Below, piece after piece: positions 56,174-64,000 of a stretch of 64,000 nt of DNA. Numbering within the stretch: the stretch's first letter is position 1; the number at the start of each line of letters is the position of its first letter. The notes beneath the pieces are model-generated. The model did not search any database. It was not told where the DNA came from and saw only the letters and a list, made by a program, of their open reading frames with translations. The DNA is from Blastopirellula marina DSM 3645. GTDB lineage: Bacteria; Planctomycetota; Planctomycetia; Pirellulales; Pirellulaceae. Location of the stretch: assembly GCF_000153105.1 (NCBI RefSeq), contig NZ_CH672376.1, positions 2,271,120 to 2,335,119 of the forward strand. Reading direction: 5' to 3'. The position numbers and the translations under genes are program-made.

Positions 56174-56908
56174 ATGTCGCCGACGATTTACGTACATCTG
56201 CTGCCGGAACTCGCCTCGGAAGAAACGCTCGCTGGATCGACCGCCGTCGTGATCGATGTGTTGCGAGCGACGACCACCATCGTGCATATGTTGGCCGCCG
56301 GCGCTGATCATGTCTCCCCCTGCATCTCGATCGAAGACGCCAAAGAGAAGGCGTCGCTGATCGACGGCGCTTTACTGGGCGGCGAACGCGGCGGCGTTCG
56401 GATTGATGGATTTGATCTCGGCAATTCGCCCACCGAGTATTCTCGCGACGTTGTCGCCGGCCATCCGGTCATCTTTACGACCACCAACGGCACCAAAGCG
56501 ATGCAGCGCTGTCAGCGGGCCAGCCGCATCTTGATCGGCGCTTTTGTTAATCTTTCGGCCGTCTGCCGCGAACTTTCTGACGCCGAAAACGTCCATCTGG
56601 TTTGCGCCGGAACCGCCGGAGAGGTGACGCGCGAAGATGTCTTGCTCGCCGGCGCCATCGTTGACCTGATGACCGCGACCGGCCGGTGGGAAGTCAACGA
56701 CGCCGCTCAGATCGCCGCCGACGCTTGGCGAACCGCGCAGGAGAATCTGGTCGCGGTGCCGCTGGTCGAACGATTGCAAAAGAGCCGCGGCGGCCGCAAC
56801 GTCTTGGCGATCGGCCTGGAAAACGATATCCAGATCGCCGCAACCCTCGACAAGTTTGACCTGGTTCCCGAGCTAGACGCGGCGACCTGGGAAATACGTC
56901 TCCGGTAG
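56174..56908 (+). CDS. comB: ComB-family 2-phosphosulfolactate phosphatase
   Basis: 244 residues. Removes phosphate from 2-phosphosulfolactate, an intermediate of coenzyme M or sulfolactate metabolism. The conserved segments are VVIDVLRATTTIVHMLAAGA near residue 27, EDAKEKASLIDGALLGGERG near 57, the DLGNSPTEYS block near 80 and VIFTTTNGTKAMQRCQRASR near 97. Bacterial ComB-like proteins are widespread and are not always linked to coenzyme M. No other sulfolactate gene is in the window, so the physiological role is open. ATG at 56174 with GAGGAATCTC before it. Confidence 0.9.
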   Translation: MSPTIYVHLLPELASEETLAGSTAVVIDVLRATTTIVHMLAAGADHVSPCISIEDAKEKASLIDGALLGGERGGVRIDGFDLGNSPTEYSRDVVAGHPVIFTTTNGTKAMQRCQRASRILIGAFVNLSAVCRELSDAENVHLVCAGTAGEVTREDVLLAGAIVDLMTATGRWEVNDAAQIAADAWRTAQENLVAVPLVERLQKSRGGRNVLAIGLENDIQIAATLDKFDLVPELDAATWEIRLR

Positions 56909-57012
56909 ACGTAACTCCCGATGGCAAGCTAAACTAGGACCTTTTCGTCCCCAACTTTTGGGGCCGACTGGATAGTCGAAACACCCCTTCATCTGTTAGA
57001 CGAGCCGTAGCC

Positions 57013-58623
57013 ATGGAAATGGAAAAGCTAGTGTCGCTTTGCAAGCGACGCGGATTTCTCTTTCAATCCTCCGAAATCTATGGAGGAATCAACGGCTTCT
57101 GGGACTACGGCCCCTTGGGGGTCGAGCTGAAGCGGAACGTCAAAGAGGCCTGGTGGCGCGACATGGTCAGCGGGCACGACGATATCTCGACCATGCCGGG
57201 CGCTCCGCAGCCGTACGAGATGACCGGGCTCGACTGCACGATCATCATGCACCCGCAGGTCTGGAAGTGCTCGGGACATTACGATCTGTTCCATGACTAC
57301 ATGGTCGATTGTCGCCAGTCGAAAAAACGCTATCGCCATGATCAGGTGGTCGGCCGCTGGGTCGAAGCGAAGGGACAAAAGATCTTCGCGACCGCCGGAT
57401 CGGATTCGGATCAGCCGGAAACCGACATCGAACGGAACGCGTTGAAGTTCTTCGGACTGCGCACCAAGCAGGCCGAACAGCTGGCGTGGGACGGTGCGAT
57501 GGTTTCGCTGACCACGGTCGACGACTTCGCTCAAGTGTTAGGCCCCGACGCGAAAGAACTGGGCACGCTGACTGAGCCCCGCGAATACAACCTGATGTTC
57601 AAGACAACGGTTGGCGCGTTGGGGGGAGAAGAAAATTCGGCTTACCTGCGGCCGGAGACCGCTCAGGGGATCTTCGTCAACTTCAAGAACGTGGTCGATA
57701 GCTCGCGGGTGCGGATTCCCTTTGGAATCGCCCAGGTCGGCAAAAGCTTTCGCAACGAGATCACGCCGCGAAACTTTACGTTCCGCTCGCGCGAGTTTGA
57801 GCAGATGGAAATCGAGTTCTTCTGCCATCCCAGTTCGTCGGCCGATTGGTACACATACTGGCGCAATCGCCGTTTCCAATGGTATCTCGACATGGGCTTG
57901 GCCGGAGACAAGTTGCGTCTGCGCGAGCATCACAGCGACGAACTGAGTCACTATTCGACCGGAACGGCCGATATTGAGTACGCTTTTCCGTTCTTGCCGA
58001 CCGGCGAGTATGGAGAGTTAGAAGGAATCGCGCATCGGGGAGATTTTGATCTCCGCAGCCACATGGAAGGGAAGCTCGATCCCAACAGCAACCCGTTGAC
58101 GCTGGAACTGGATGCGAACGGCAAACCGAAGCATCGCGGCAGCGGCAAAGATCTCACCTACCGTGACGATCTGACCAACGAACGCTTTACGCCGCATGTG
58201 GTGGAGCCGTCCGCCGGCGCCGATCGGGCGACGTTGGCCTTTTTGTGCGAAGCCTACACCGAGGATGAAGCTCCCGATGAAAACGGGAAGCTGCAGTCGC
58301 GGTTGGTGATGAAGCTGCATCCGCGGATCGCACCGATCAAAGCGGCCGTGTTCCCGCTGGTCAAGAAAGACGGAATGCCTGAGATGTCGCAAGACATCTA
58401 TCGCGCGCTCAAAAAGAAGTTCAACGTCTTTTACGACGAAAAAGGAGCGGTCGGACGTCGCTATCGCCGCCAGGACGAAGCCGGAACGCCGTTTTGCATC
58501 ACCGTCGACGGTCAGTCGATCACCGACGGAACGGTCACCATTCGCCATCGCGACACGCTCGAACAATGGCGCGTGAAGCAAGACGATGTGGTCGCCGAGA
58601 TCGATAAGCTGATCAGCGAATAA
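57013..58623 (+). CDS. glyS: Glycyl-tRNA synthetase, dimeric class II type
   Basis: 536 residues. Charges tRNA-Gly. The N-terminal opening LVSLCKRRGFLFQSSEIYGG and GFWDYGPLGVELKRNVKEAW identify the homodimeric (GlyQS-type) enzyme, not the alpha2beta2 form. Class II motif 2 is in FRNEITPRNFTFRSREFEQM, and EFFCHPSS follows. Motif 3 with GADRATLAFLCEAY, and the C-terminal anticodon-binding domain APIKAAVFPLVKKDGMPEMS, are present. A strong hairpin follows the stop. The symbol glyS is used for the dimeric enzyme in many genomes. Confidence 0.95.
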   Translation: MEMEKLVSLCKRRGFLFQSSEIYGGINGFWDYGPLGVELKRNVKEAWWRDMVSGHDDISTMPGAPQPYEMTGLDCTIIMHPQVWKCSGHYDLFHDYMVDCRQSKKRYRHDQVVGRWVEAKGQKIFATAGSDSDQPETDIERNALKFFGLRTKQAEQLAWDGAMVSLTTVDDFAQVLGPDAKELGTLTEPREYNLMFKTTVGALGGEENSAYLRPETAQGIFVNFKNVVDSSRVRIPFGIAQVGKSFRNEITPRNFTFRSREFEQMEIEFFCHPSSSADWYTYWRNRRFQWYLDMGLAGDKLRLREHHSDELSHYSTGTADIEYAFPFLPTGEYGELEGIAHRGDFDLRSHMEGKLDPNSNPLTLELDANGKPKHRGSGKDLTYRDDLTNERFTPHVVEPSAGADRATLAFLCEAYTEDEAPDENGKLQSRLVMKLHPRIAPIKAAVFPLVKKDGMPEMSQDIYRALKKKFNVFYDEKGAVGRRYRRQDEAGTPFCITVDGQSITDGTVTIRHRDTLEQWRVKQDDVVAEIDKLISE

Positions 58624-58637
58624 AAGGCCAAGCCAGA

Positions 58638-58671
58638 GTCGCCATCGCCGCGTTTTCGCGGCAATGGCGAC
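58638..58671 (+). terminator. Hairpin after glyS
   Basis: The outer arms GTCGCCAT and ATGGCGAC and the inner arms CCGCG and CGCGG pair perfectly around a TTTT loop, followed by TTAGCTATTTTCTC. It lies 14 bp after the glyS stop and before the convergent Rrf2 gene, so it may serve both. Confidence 0.8.
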
Positions 58672-58700
58672 TTAGCTATTTTCTCGTTGCAGCAATAGAA

Positions 58701-59183
58701 CTAGGTCCCTTGTCGAACCACGACGCCGGTATCCGCCATAGCGGACGTGATGTGCGGATGAGGCGCGATCACGGGACGTCCGTTGGTGGACTTTGTCACC
58801 AGCTTCGAGATCTTGATGTCGGCCAGTTGTTGCCGCATCGCGGTCGTCACGTTGGCCAGCGCTTCTTTCAAGTTCTCTTGGAAAGACGAATCAACTTCGC
58901 TCTCGATGGGCAATCGCGAGTCCATCGGACCGTCGATCGCTTCAATGATTTCCAACAATGAAATCTGTTCGGCCGGACGTACCAAGGTATATCCGCCGTC
59001 GACTCCGCGGGTGCTACGCAAAATTCCATGCGTAACGAGGTTGCGCAAGACCTGTAGTAAAAACCGTTCCGGCATATCCCCCTTGGCGGCAAGCTTGCTG
59101 CAAGGAACCGGGCTCGAGGAATCGGTTTCAGCCAGTTGGAGTGTCGCTTGAAGTGCGTAAGCGACCGTTCGCGAAAGTTTCAT
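58701..59183 (-). CDS. Rrf2-family transcriptional regulator
   Basis: 160 residues from the ATG at 59181-59183, which has AAAGGGG upstream. The winged-helix signature MKLSRTVAYALQATLQLAET and GILRSTRGVDGGYTLVRPAE identify Rrf2. The three cysteines near residues 90-105 that hold the iron-sulfur cluster in IscR and NsrR are missing; the only cysteine is in VPCSKLA. The sensor is therefore either different or absent. A 25-bp dyad overlaps its promoter at 59305-59329, suggesting that the protein represses itself. No gene it would regulate is obvious nearby. Confidence 0.9.
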   Translation of the reverse strand: MKLSRTVAYALQATLQLAETDSSSPVPCSKLAAKGDMPERFLLQVLRNLVTHGILRSTRGVDGGYTLVRPAEQISLLEIIEAIDGPMDSRLPIESEVDSSFQENLKEALANVTTAMRQQLADIKISKLVTKSTNGRPVIAPHPHITSAMADTGVVVRQGT

Positions 59184-59304
59184 GAGATTGCCCCTTTGAA
59201 GGGAGGTGGAATCTCCCCAGCGCATGATGAGAGGTAATTGACGATTGTTCCGCTTCCGTTTCGTAGCCAATGTGAGGGCATTGACCAGAACTTCTACGGG
59301 ACAG

Positions 59305-59329
59305 GTGATAATTTACTATAAAATATCAC
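59305..59329 (-). promoter_or_regulatory. Candidate Rrf2 operator palindrome
   Basis: The half-sites GTGATA and TATCAC are exact inverted repeats separated by 13 AT-rich bases, giving a 25-bp dyad. The centre also has partly symmetric TTTA/TAAA steps. It overlaps the probable -10 element of the minus-strand rrf2 promoter. Autoregulation is inferred from position. Confidence 0.65.
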
Positions 59330-59337
59330 AATGTCAA
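59310..59337 (-). promoter_or_regulatory. Probable sigma-70-type promoter of the Rrf2 gene
   Basis: Reading the minus strand, TTGACA (rc of 59332-59337) is followed after 16 bases by TAAATT (rc of 59310-59315), a 4 of 6 match to the -10 consensus. The predicted transcript would carry about 115 bases of leader before the ATG at 59183. The operator dyad covers the -10. Confidence 0.5.
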
Positions 59338-59347
59338 TTAATTATGC

Positions 59348-59965
59348 TTACACTTCTTGTTGGGGCGGGTGGTCTTTACGCGATTGCGTCGGATTATCCC
59401 CCACAGGTGCTAAGAATGCGTGAATAAGCAGCAATGCGGCGCCACAAACTAAAAAACTGTCGGCGATATTAAAATTGGGCCAACGATAATTGTACGACCC
59501 GGCCGTCAGCAATATCCAATCCCGAACGGCCCCTTTGTCCCACTGGCCGAAGCCATGGTACATGCCGAGTCGATCATATAAGTTGCCGAAAATGCCTGCC
59601 GTGACGCTCCCCAAGGCGATCGTCAGCCAGAGATCGCTCGCCGCTTTGCGAACGAAGAGCCAATAGATGATTCCGACCGCCGCTAAGACAGAAAAGCCCG
59701 CGAAAATCGGCGTTCCCCCCTGCCCTAGCCCGAACAACGCGCCATGGTTCAGCGAGGTTTCAAACCCAACGTAGTTTTCCACGAGCCAATAGATGCGCAG
59801 CGGATGTGCCCCGGCTCGCTCGGTGAGCGGAAAATTGGCGTCGGCCTGAAATACCGCATGCTTGGTCCACAGGTCCAACAGGCACCCGGCGATCGCCAAA
59901 GTGAAGAAGATGACGTAGCGGCTGCGGGTGACGACCGGCGAAGCCGGCTGTGACGGGCTAGACAC
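59348..59965 (-). CDS. lspA: Signal peptidase II (lipoprotein signal peptidase)
   Basis: 205 residues from a GTG at 59963-59965 that overlaps the dksA stop. Cleaves the signal peptide of prolipoproteins at the lipidated cysteine. Four membrane helices are seen, from VIFFTLAIAGCLLDLWTKH to FLVCGAALLLIHAFLAPVG. The catalytic aspartates lie in GNLYDRLGMY (near 130) and FNIADSFLVCG (near 175). The extra stretch between the two (HGFGQWDKGAVRDWILL and following) is typical of planctomycete LspA. It is encoded together with dksA, and a lipoprotein gene is nearby at 52090. Confidence 0.9.
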   Translation of the reverse strand: MSSPSQPASPVVTRSRYVIFFTLAIAGCLLDLWTKHAVFQADANFPLTERAGAHPLRIYWLVENYVGFETSLNHGALFGLGQGGTPIFAGFSVLAAVGIIYWLFVRKAASDLWLTIALGSVTAGIFGNLYDRLGMYHGFGQWDKGAVRDWILLTAGSYNYRWPNFNIADSFLVCGAALLLIHAFLAPVGDNPTQSRKDHPPQQEV

Positions 59966-60365
59966 GTTCTCGCTGGTTGGCACAGTCAATGCAAAGCGGG
60001 GTGTAAGGAATCGCGTGAAGTCGCGGCTTTTTGATCCGTCCGCCGCATTCGACGCACGCACCATACACGCCGGACTCAATTCTGGCCAGTGCGTCTTGAA
60101 TCAGGTGCAGCGTCCCCTCCTCAGCCGCCAGCATGTTGAGCGTAAACTCTTGTTCGTAATTGTCGCTGCCGATGTCCGCCATGTGGATCGGCATGCTCGA
60201 CAGGTCGCCTGAGGCTTCGCTCCGCGTTTTGCGGAGCGCCGACTCGGTCAACTGCGAGACGTCGCCTCGTAGGCGTGCGCGTAACGTTTGCAGTACTACG
60301 CGAAATGGCTCGGCGTCCGCCGGCTTCATGCCGTTTTTTTTCGGATCCGCAGGGCTCGTGGGCAT
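59958..60365 (-). CDS. DksA/TraR-family zinc finger protein
   Basis: 135 residues. An N-terminal coiled coil (residues about 30-85) is followed by a C4 zinc finger with CVECGGRIKKPRLHAIPYTP and CIDCANQRE. DksA-like proteins insert the coiled coil into the RNA polymerase secondary channel and modulate transcription with ppGpp. The coil tip here reads MADIGSDNYEQE, which keeps an acidic tip but not the exact E. coli DXXDXA motif, so ppGpp synergy is uncertain. Shares an overlap with lspA, a pairing seen in many planctomycetes; its link to lspA function is unclear. Confidence 0.88.
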   Translation of the reverse strand: MPTSPADPKKNGMKPADAEPFRVVLQTLRARLRGDVSQLTESALRKTRSEASGDLSSMPIHMADIGSDNYEQEFTLNMLAAEEGTLHLIQDALARIESGVYGACVECGGRIKKPRLHAIPYTPLCIDCANQRERV

Positions 60366-60564
60366 TGCCGTGGAACTCCGTCGATGTGGATGATAGACCC
60401 CTTATTCTAATGGGGGAGATTTTGCCGCGTCAATTTTTGAACCAACTTCGTCGTTTCCGCCTCTAACGTGGGCGGGATCTCGCCTTGATAGGCGTCGCAT
60501 GCTCCAATAGACTGAGCATTCCGTTTTATGCACAAAAAGCCTTTCATAGTAAGTAATTAGCCAC

Positions 60565-61965
60565 GTGGCCGACGCTCCCTCCGCCTATCAAAAATGCCTT
60601 TCGCCCGACTGTGGGAAAACCTACGACATCGGTCAGGTGCTGGTCGCCTGTCCGGCGTGCGGCGAACTGCTTGACGTCAAGTACGACTGGGACCAGGTGA
60701 AGCCCCCCAGCAGTTGGAAAGATATCGAAGCCAACTGGTCGCGCCGCGATAACCCGCTCAACTTTAGCGGCGTCTGGCGTTTTCGAAGTCTCTTCCCCTA
60801 CGCGACCGACGCGCAGATCGTGACGCTGGGCGAAGGGCAAACGCTGCTGCAGCAAACCGATAAAGTGGGCGGCTACGTCGGGCTCGACTCGGGCAAGCTC
60901 CATCTGCAATACGAAGGGATGAACCCTTCCGGCAGTTTCAAAGACAACGGCATGACCGCCGCGTTTACGCACGCTCAAATCGTTGGCGCCAAGCGGGCCG
61001 CGTGTGCGTCGACCGGCAACACCAGCGCCTCGCTCGCGATGTATTGCTCAGTCACGCAACTGATGAAGGCGGTTATCTTTATCGGGTCCGGCAAGATCTC
61101 ATACGGCAAGCTGTCACAGGCGCTTGACTATGGGGCGCTCACGCTGCAGATCGCCGGCGACTTTGATGACGCGATGGCCCGCGTGCGTGAAGTGACCAAA
61201 GACCTGGGCATCTACCTAGTCAACAGCGTCAATCCTTTTCGGCTCGAAGGTCAGAAGTCGGTGATGTTCCGCGTGTTGGAAGCGCTGCGCTGGGAACCGC
61301 CAGATTGGATCGTCGTACCCGGCGGAAACCTGGGCAACTCCAGCGCGTTTGGCAAAGCGTTCTCGGAGCTGAAAGAGCTGGGCCTGATCACGCGCATTCC
61401 GCGTCTGGCCGTGATCAACGCATCCGGCGCCGACACGCTGGACCAGCTTTACAATCAGCATGGGCTGCGCTGGAACGAAGGGCGTTTCGATCAAGATTTG
61501 ATCAACAGTTACTACCGCAACATGGACGAAACCGGCGCCAAAGCGTCGACCTTGGCCAGTGCGATCGAGATCAATCGGCCCGTCAACCTGACGAAATGTC
61601 TGCGAGCGCTGCATGACTGCGACGGCGTCGTCCGTCAGGTCAGCGATCAAGAGATCATGGACGCGAAGAGTCAGGTTGGATCAGGCGGCATGGGCTGCGA
61701 GCCGGCCAGCGCCGCCAGTGTCGCCGGCGCCAAGATGCTCCGCGAAGAGGGTGTCATCGCTCCCAGCGATCGCGTCGTCTGCATCCTGACCGGGCATCTG
61801 CTGAAAGATCCCAACGCGACGGTCGCCTATCACACGACCGATCAAGACTACTTCAACCAAGTGCTCGGCAGCCGCGGAGTCAAACGGGCCGCGCACGCCA
61901 ATCGCGCGGTCGCGGTCAAAAACGAGTTGGACGAGATTGTCCAAGCGATTCAGCTATACGGTTAA
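60565..61965 (+). CDS. thrC: Threonine synthase
   Basis: 466 residues from a GTG at 60565. Converts O-phosphohomoserine to threonine with pyridoxal phosphate. The N-terminal zinc-type cysteines [10 protein letters not shown] and [10 protein letters not shown] form a rubredoxin-like knuckle. The PLP lysine is in [20 protein letters not shown] near residue 130. [13 protein letters not shown] is the phosphate-binding loop, and [20 protein letters not shown] lies later. The start has no good ribosome binding site, but no better start exists. dapB lies 65 bp downstream on the same strand, so the two share the aspartate-family pathway and may be co-transcribed. Confidence 0.92.
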   Translation: MADAPSAYQKCLSPDCGKTYDIGQVLVACPACGELLDVKYDWDQVKPPSSWKDIEANWSRRDNPLNFSGVWRFRSLFPYATDAQIVTLGEGQTLLQQTDKVGGYVGLDSGKLHLQYEGMNPSGSFKDNGMTAAFTHAQIVGAKRAACASTGNTSASLAMYCSVTQLMKAVIFIGSGKISYGKLSQALDYGALTLQIAGDFDDAMARVREVTKDLGIYLVNSVNPFRLEGQKSVMFRVLEALRWEPPDWIVVPGGNLGNSSAFGKAFSELKELGLITRIPRLAVINASGADTLDQLYNQHGLRWNEGRFDQDLINSYYRNMDETGAKASTLASAIEINRPVNLTKCLRALHDCDGVVRQVSDQEIMDAKSQVGSGGMGCEPASAASVAGAKMLREEGVIAPSDRVVCILTGHLLKDPNATVAYHTTDQDYFNQVLGSRGVKRAAHANRAVAVKNELDEIVQAIQLYG

Positions 61966-62030
61966 TCATTCTGGCCAGCAATCAATTTGGGCTGCGGATA
62001 TCTTTCCGCCCCAGCGGAGTTTAGAAGCAT

Positions 62031-62828
<798 letters not shown>

Positions 62829-63200
62829 ATGGCGAAGTGCGACGAAGGGTACAACTGTGAAGTCTGCGGCCGCCCGGTCGAGAAACTGACCGAGAGCGAT
62901 CTCTATCTGCGCTACGTTATCGGGATGCTGGATCCGGAAGTGCTGCACACGACGCCGGAACGACACGTTCGCTGCAACCCAGTTTTGGCTCAGTTCATCG
63001 TGCATCCCAGCTTTGAACCGCTGACCGCCGCCGGTGATTTCGCCAAGTCGAATCTCGATCCGGCGTTTGTCGCTGAGCGAGAAGCATTGGCGACGCGCGG
63101 CTATGAACGCTTGCTGGAACTGGTGCAAGTAAATTTGCCAATCGTCGACTATCCTTTGCCCGAAGTGCGAGCCAAGCATGCGGAGGGCCGCGGAGAGTAA
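62829..63200 (+). CDS. Small cysteine-containing protein of unknown function
   Basis: 123 residues, with the ATG directly following the dapB stop without a gap. An N-terminal C-X2-C pair (NCEVCGRPVEKL) could bind zinc with a further histidine or cysteine later (RHVRCNP). The rest is a mixed helical protein, LYLRYVIGMLDPEVLHTTPE and REALATRGYERLLELVQVNL. No family was recognised. The immediate coupling to dapB suggests co-translation; a role in lysine or cell-wall precursor metabolism is possible but not shown. Confidence 0.78.
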   Translation: MAKCDEGYNCEVCGRPVEKLTESDLYLRYVIGMLDPEVLHTTPERHVRCNPVLAQFIVHPSFEPLTAAGDFAKSNLDPAFVAEREALATRGYERLLELVQVNLPIVDYPLPEVRAKHAEGRGE

Positions 63201-63257
63201 AATGCTCTGCGGTTTGCGCGCAGATTCTACAAGCAGCCGAGCGAAGGATCAGGCATA

Positions 63258-64000
63258 ATGAACGATCGCACTTGGTCTTTCACATCTTCAGCTTCGTCGG
63301 AGGGTCGCTTGAACGCCCCCAATCCATTGCCGCGCCGTCAATTTGCCAGTGACAACTACGCAGGCGTCATTCCCGAAGTCTGGGAAGCGCTGGAGCATGC
63401 CCGGTTTGGACATGCGACGGCCTACGGCGAAGACCCCTGGACCGCACGCGCGTCGGATCTGTTGCGTGATTTCTTCGAGACCGACTGCGAAGTCTACTTC
63501 GTCTTCAACGGCACCGCGGCCAACTCGTTGGCGCTGGCCTCGCTGTGCAACTCTTACCACAGCGTCATTTGCCACGCTTTGGCTCACGTCGAAACGGACG
63601 AATGCGGCGCTCCCGAGTTTTTCTCCAACGGCACCAAAGTGCTGTTGGCCGAAGGCGCCAACGGCAAGATTGATCCAGCCGCGGTCGAGAACATCGTCAA
63701 TCGTCGCAAAGACATCCACTATCCCAAGCCGCGCGTCCTGAGCGTCACCCAGGCGACCGAAATGGGAACCGTCTATCAGACCGACGAACTCGCGACGCTG
63801 TGCGATACGGCCAAGCGACATGATCTGCGGCTGCATTTGGACGGATCACGCCTGTCGAACGCGCTGGCCAGTTTGAACGGATCGCCAGCCGATCTGACCT
63901 GGCGACTCGGGATCGACGTGCTCTGCTTTGGCGGCACGAAGATCGGCATGCCGGTTGGCGAAGCGGTCGTCTTCTTCAACAAAGATTTGGCCCATGAATT
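63258..64000 (+). CDS. Threonine aldolase / beta-eliminating lyase, N-terminal part (cut by window edge)
   Basis: About 247 residues in the window, continuing beyond the edge. ATG at 63258; a TTG near 63309 is a shorter alternative. The PLP-dependent fold type I features are RQFASDNYAGVIPEVWEALE, CEVYFVFNGTAANSLALASL, and the conserved lysine context CFGGTKIGMPVGEAVVFF near the end, where the cofactor lysine is expected. It splits threonine into glycine and acetaldehyde in the family. The preceding genes thrC and dapB act in the same amino acid group, so a metabolic neighbourhood is plausible. Family assignment by motifs only. Confidence 0.88.
   Translation, partial: MNDRTWSFTSSASSEGRLNAPNPLPRRQFASDNYAGVIPEVWEALEHARFGHATAYGEDPWTARASDLLRDFFETDCEVYFVFNGTAANSLALASLCNSYHSVICHALAHVETDECGAPEFFSNGTKVLLAEGANGKIDPAAVENIVNRRKDIHYPKPRVLSVTQATEMGTVYQTDELATLCDTAKRHDLRLHLDGSRLSNALASLNGSPADLTWRLGIDVLCFGGTKIGMPVGEAVVFFNKDLAHE

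Overview
The window looks like the chromosome of a planctomycete, probably a Pirellulales relative of Blastopirellula/Bremerella. This is an inference from gene content: very large ResB-like and CcsA-like cytochrome c biogenesis proteins, a DUF1559 pseudopilin with an H-X9-DG tail, two TolQ/TolR-type proton-channel operons, an ECF sigma factor paired with a membrane-bound vWA protein, TPR-rich secreted proteins, and moderately high GC with many GTG/TTG starts. No rRNA, tRNA, CRISPR array, insertion sequence or prophage was seen. Most of the window is ordinary chromosomal core.

Layout. 1-4587 (minus): the 5' part of a glutamate dehydrogenase lies downstream of a three-gene TolQ/TolR-like motor operon. 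5301-6980 (plus): a small secreted protein and an unusual helix-turn-helix/acidic/membrane protein. 7313-13543 (plus): a cytochrome c biogenesis pair, ResB-like plus CcsA-like; the ResB-like protein carries a six-unit YWTD beta-propeller in the middle of its domain. 13540-15972 (minus): an AsmA-like membrane protein and aroC. 16181-19649 (plus): a bile-acid-symporter-like transporter, rpmE, prfA and prmC. 19646-24471 (minus): a degenerate GGDEF protein, a YhaM-like nuclease, an acyltransferase and galE. 24697-25638 (plus): a XerC/D recombinase. 25728-31997 (minus): two TPR proteins followed by ExbB, ExbD and ExbD. 32198-34808 (minus): an ECF sigma factor and a vWA membrane protein.

34936-38618 (plus) is a tightly packed run of five uncharacterised genes. 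38709-41598 (minus) holds an outer-membrane barrel protein and a type II NADH dehydrogenase, separated by about 640 bp containing a decayed-looking fragment. 41741-44942 has a secreted protein, a ThiD2-ThiE fusion (minus) and a TPR protein. 45015-47564 is clpC. 47742-49951 is a tandem pair of secreted paralogues with no recognised family. 49970-55778 (minus) contains a 3' remnant of a glutamine amidotransferase gene, a secreted phosphodiesterase, a DUF1559 pseudopilin, a lipoprotein, the intact amidotransferase, and ubiA/ubiX/menG for quinone synthesis. 56174-64000 has comB, glyS, an Rrf2 regulator with a clear palindromic operator, lspA, dksA, thrC, dapB, a small zinc-type protein and the start of a threonine aldolase.

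Functional themes. Respiration is represented by NDH-2, menaquinone-type synthesis and cytochrome c maturation. The translation genes are rpmE, prfA, prmC and glyS. Envelope energy transduction is represented by two separate TolQ/R-like operons. The aspartate-family amino acid genes are thrC, dapB and a threonine aldolase. The least explained objects are the propeller inserted into the ResB protein, the large motor operon at 420-4587, the membrane-tethered HTH protein, and the tandem paralogues at 47.7-50 kb.
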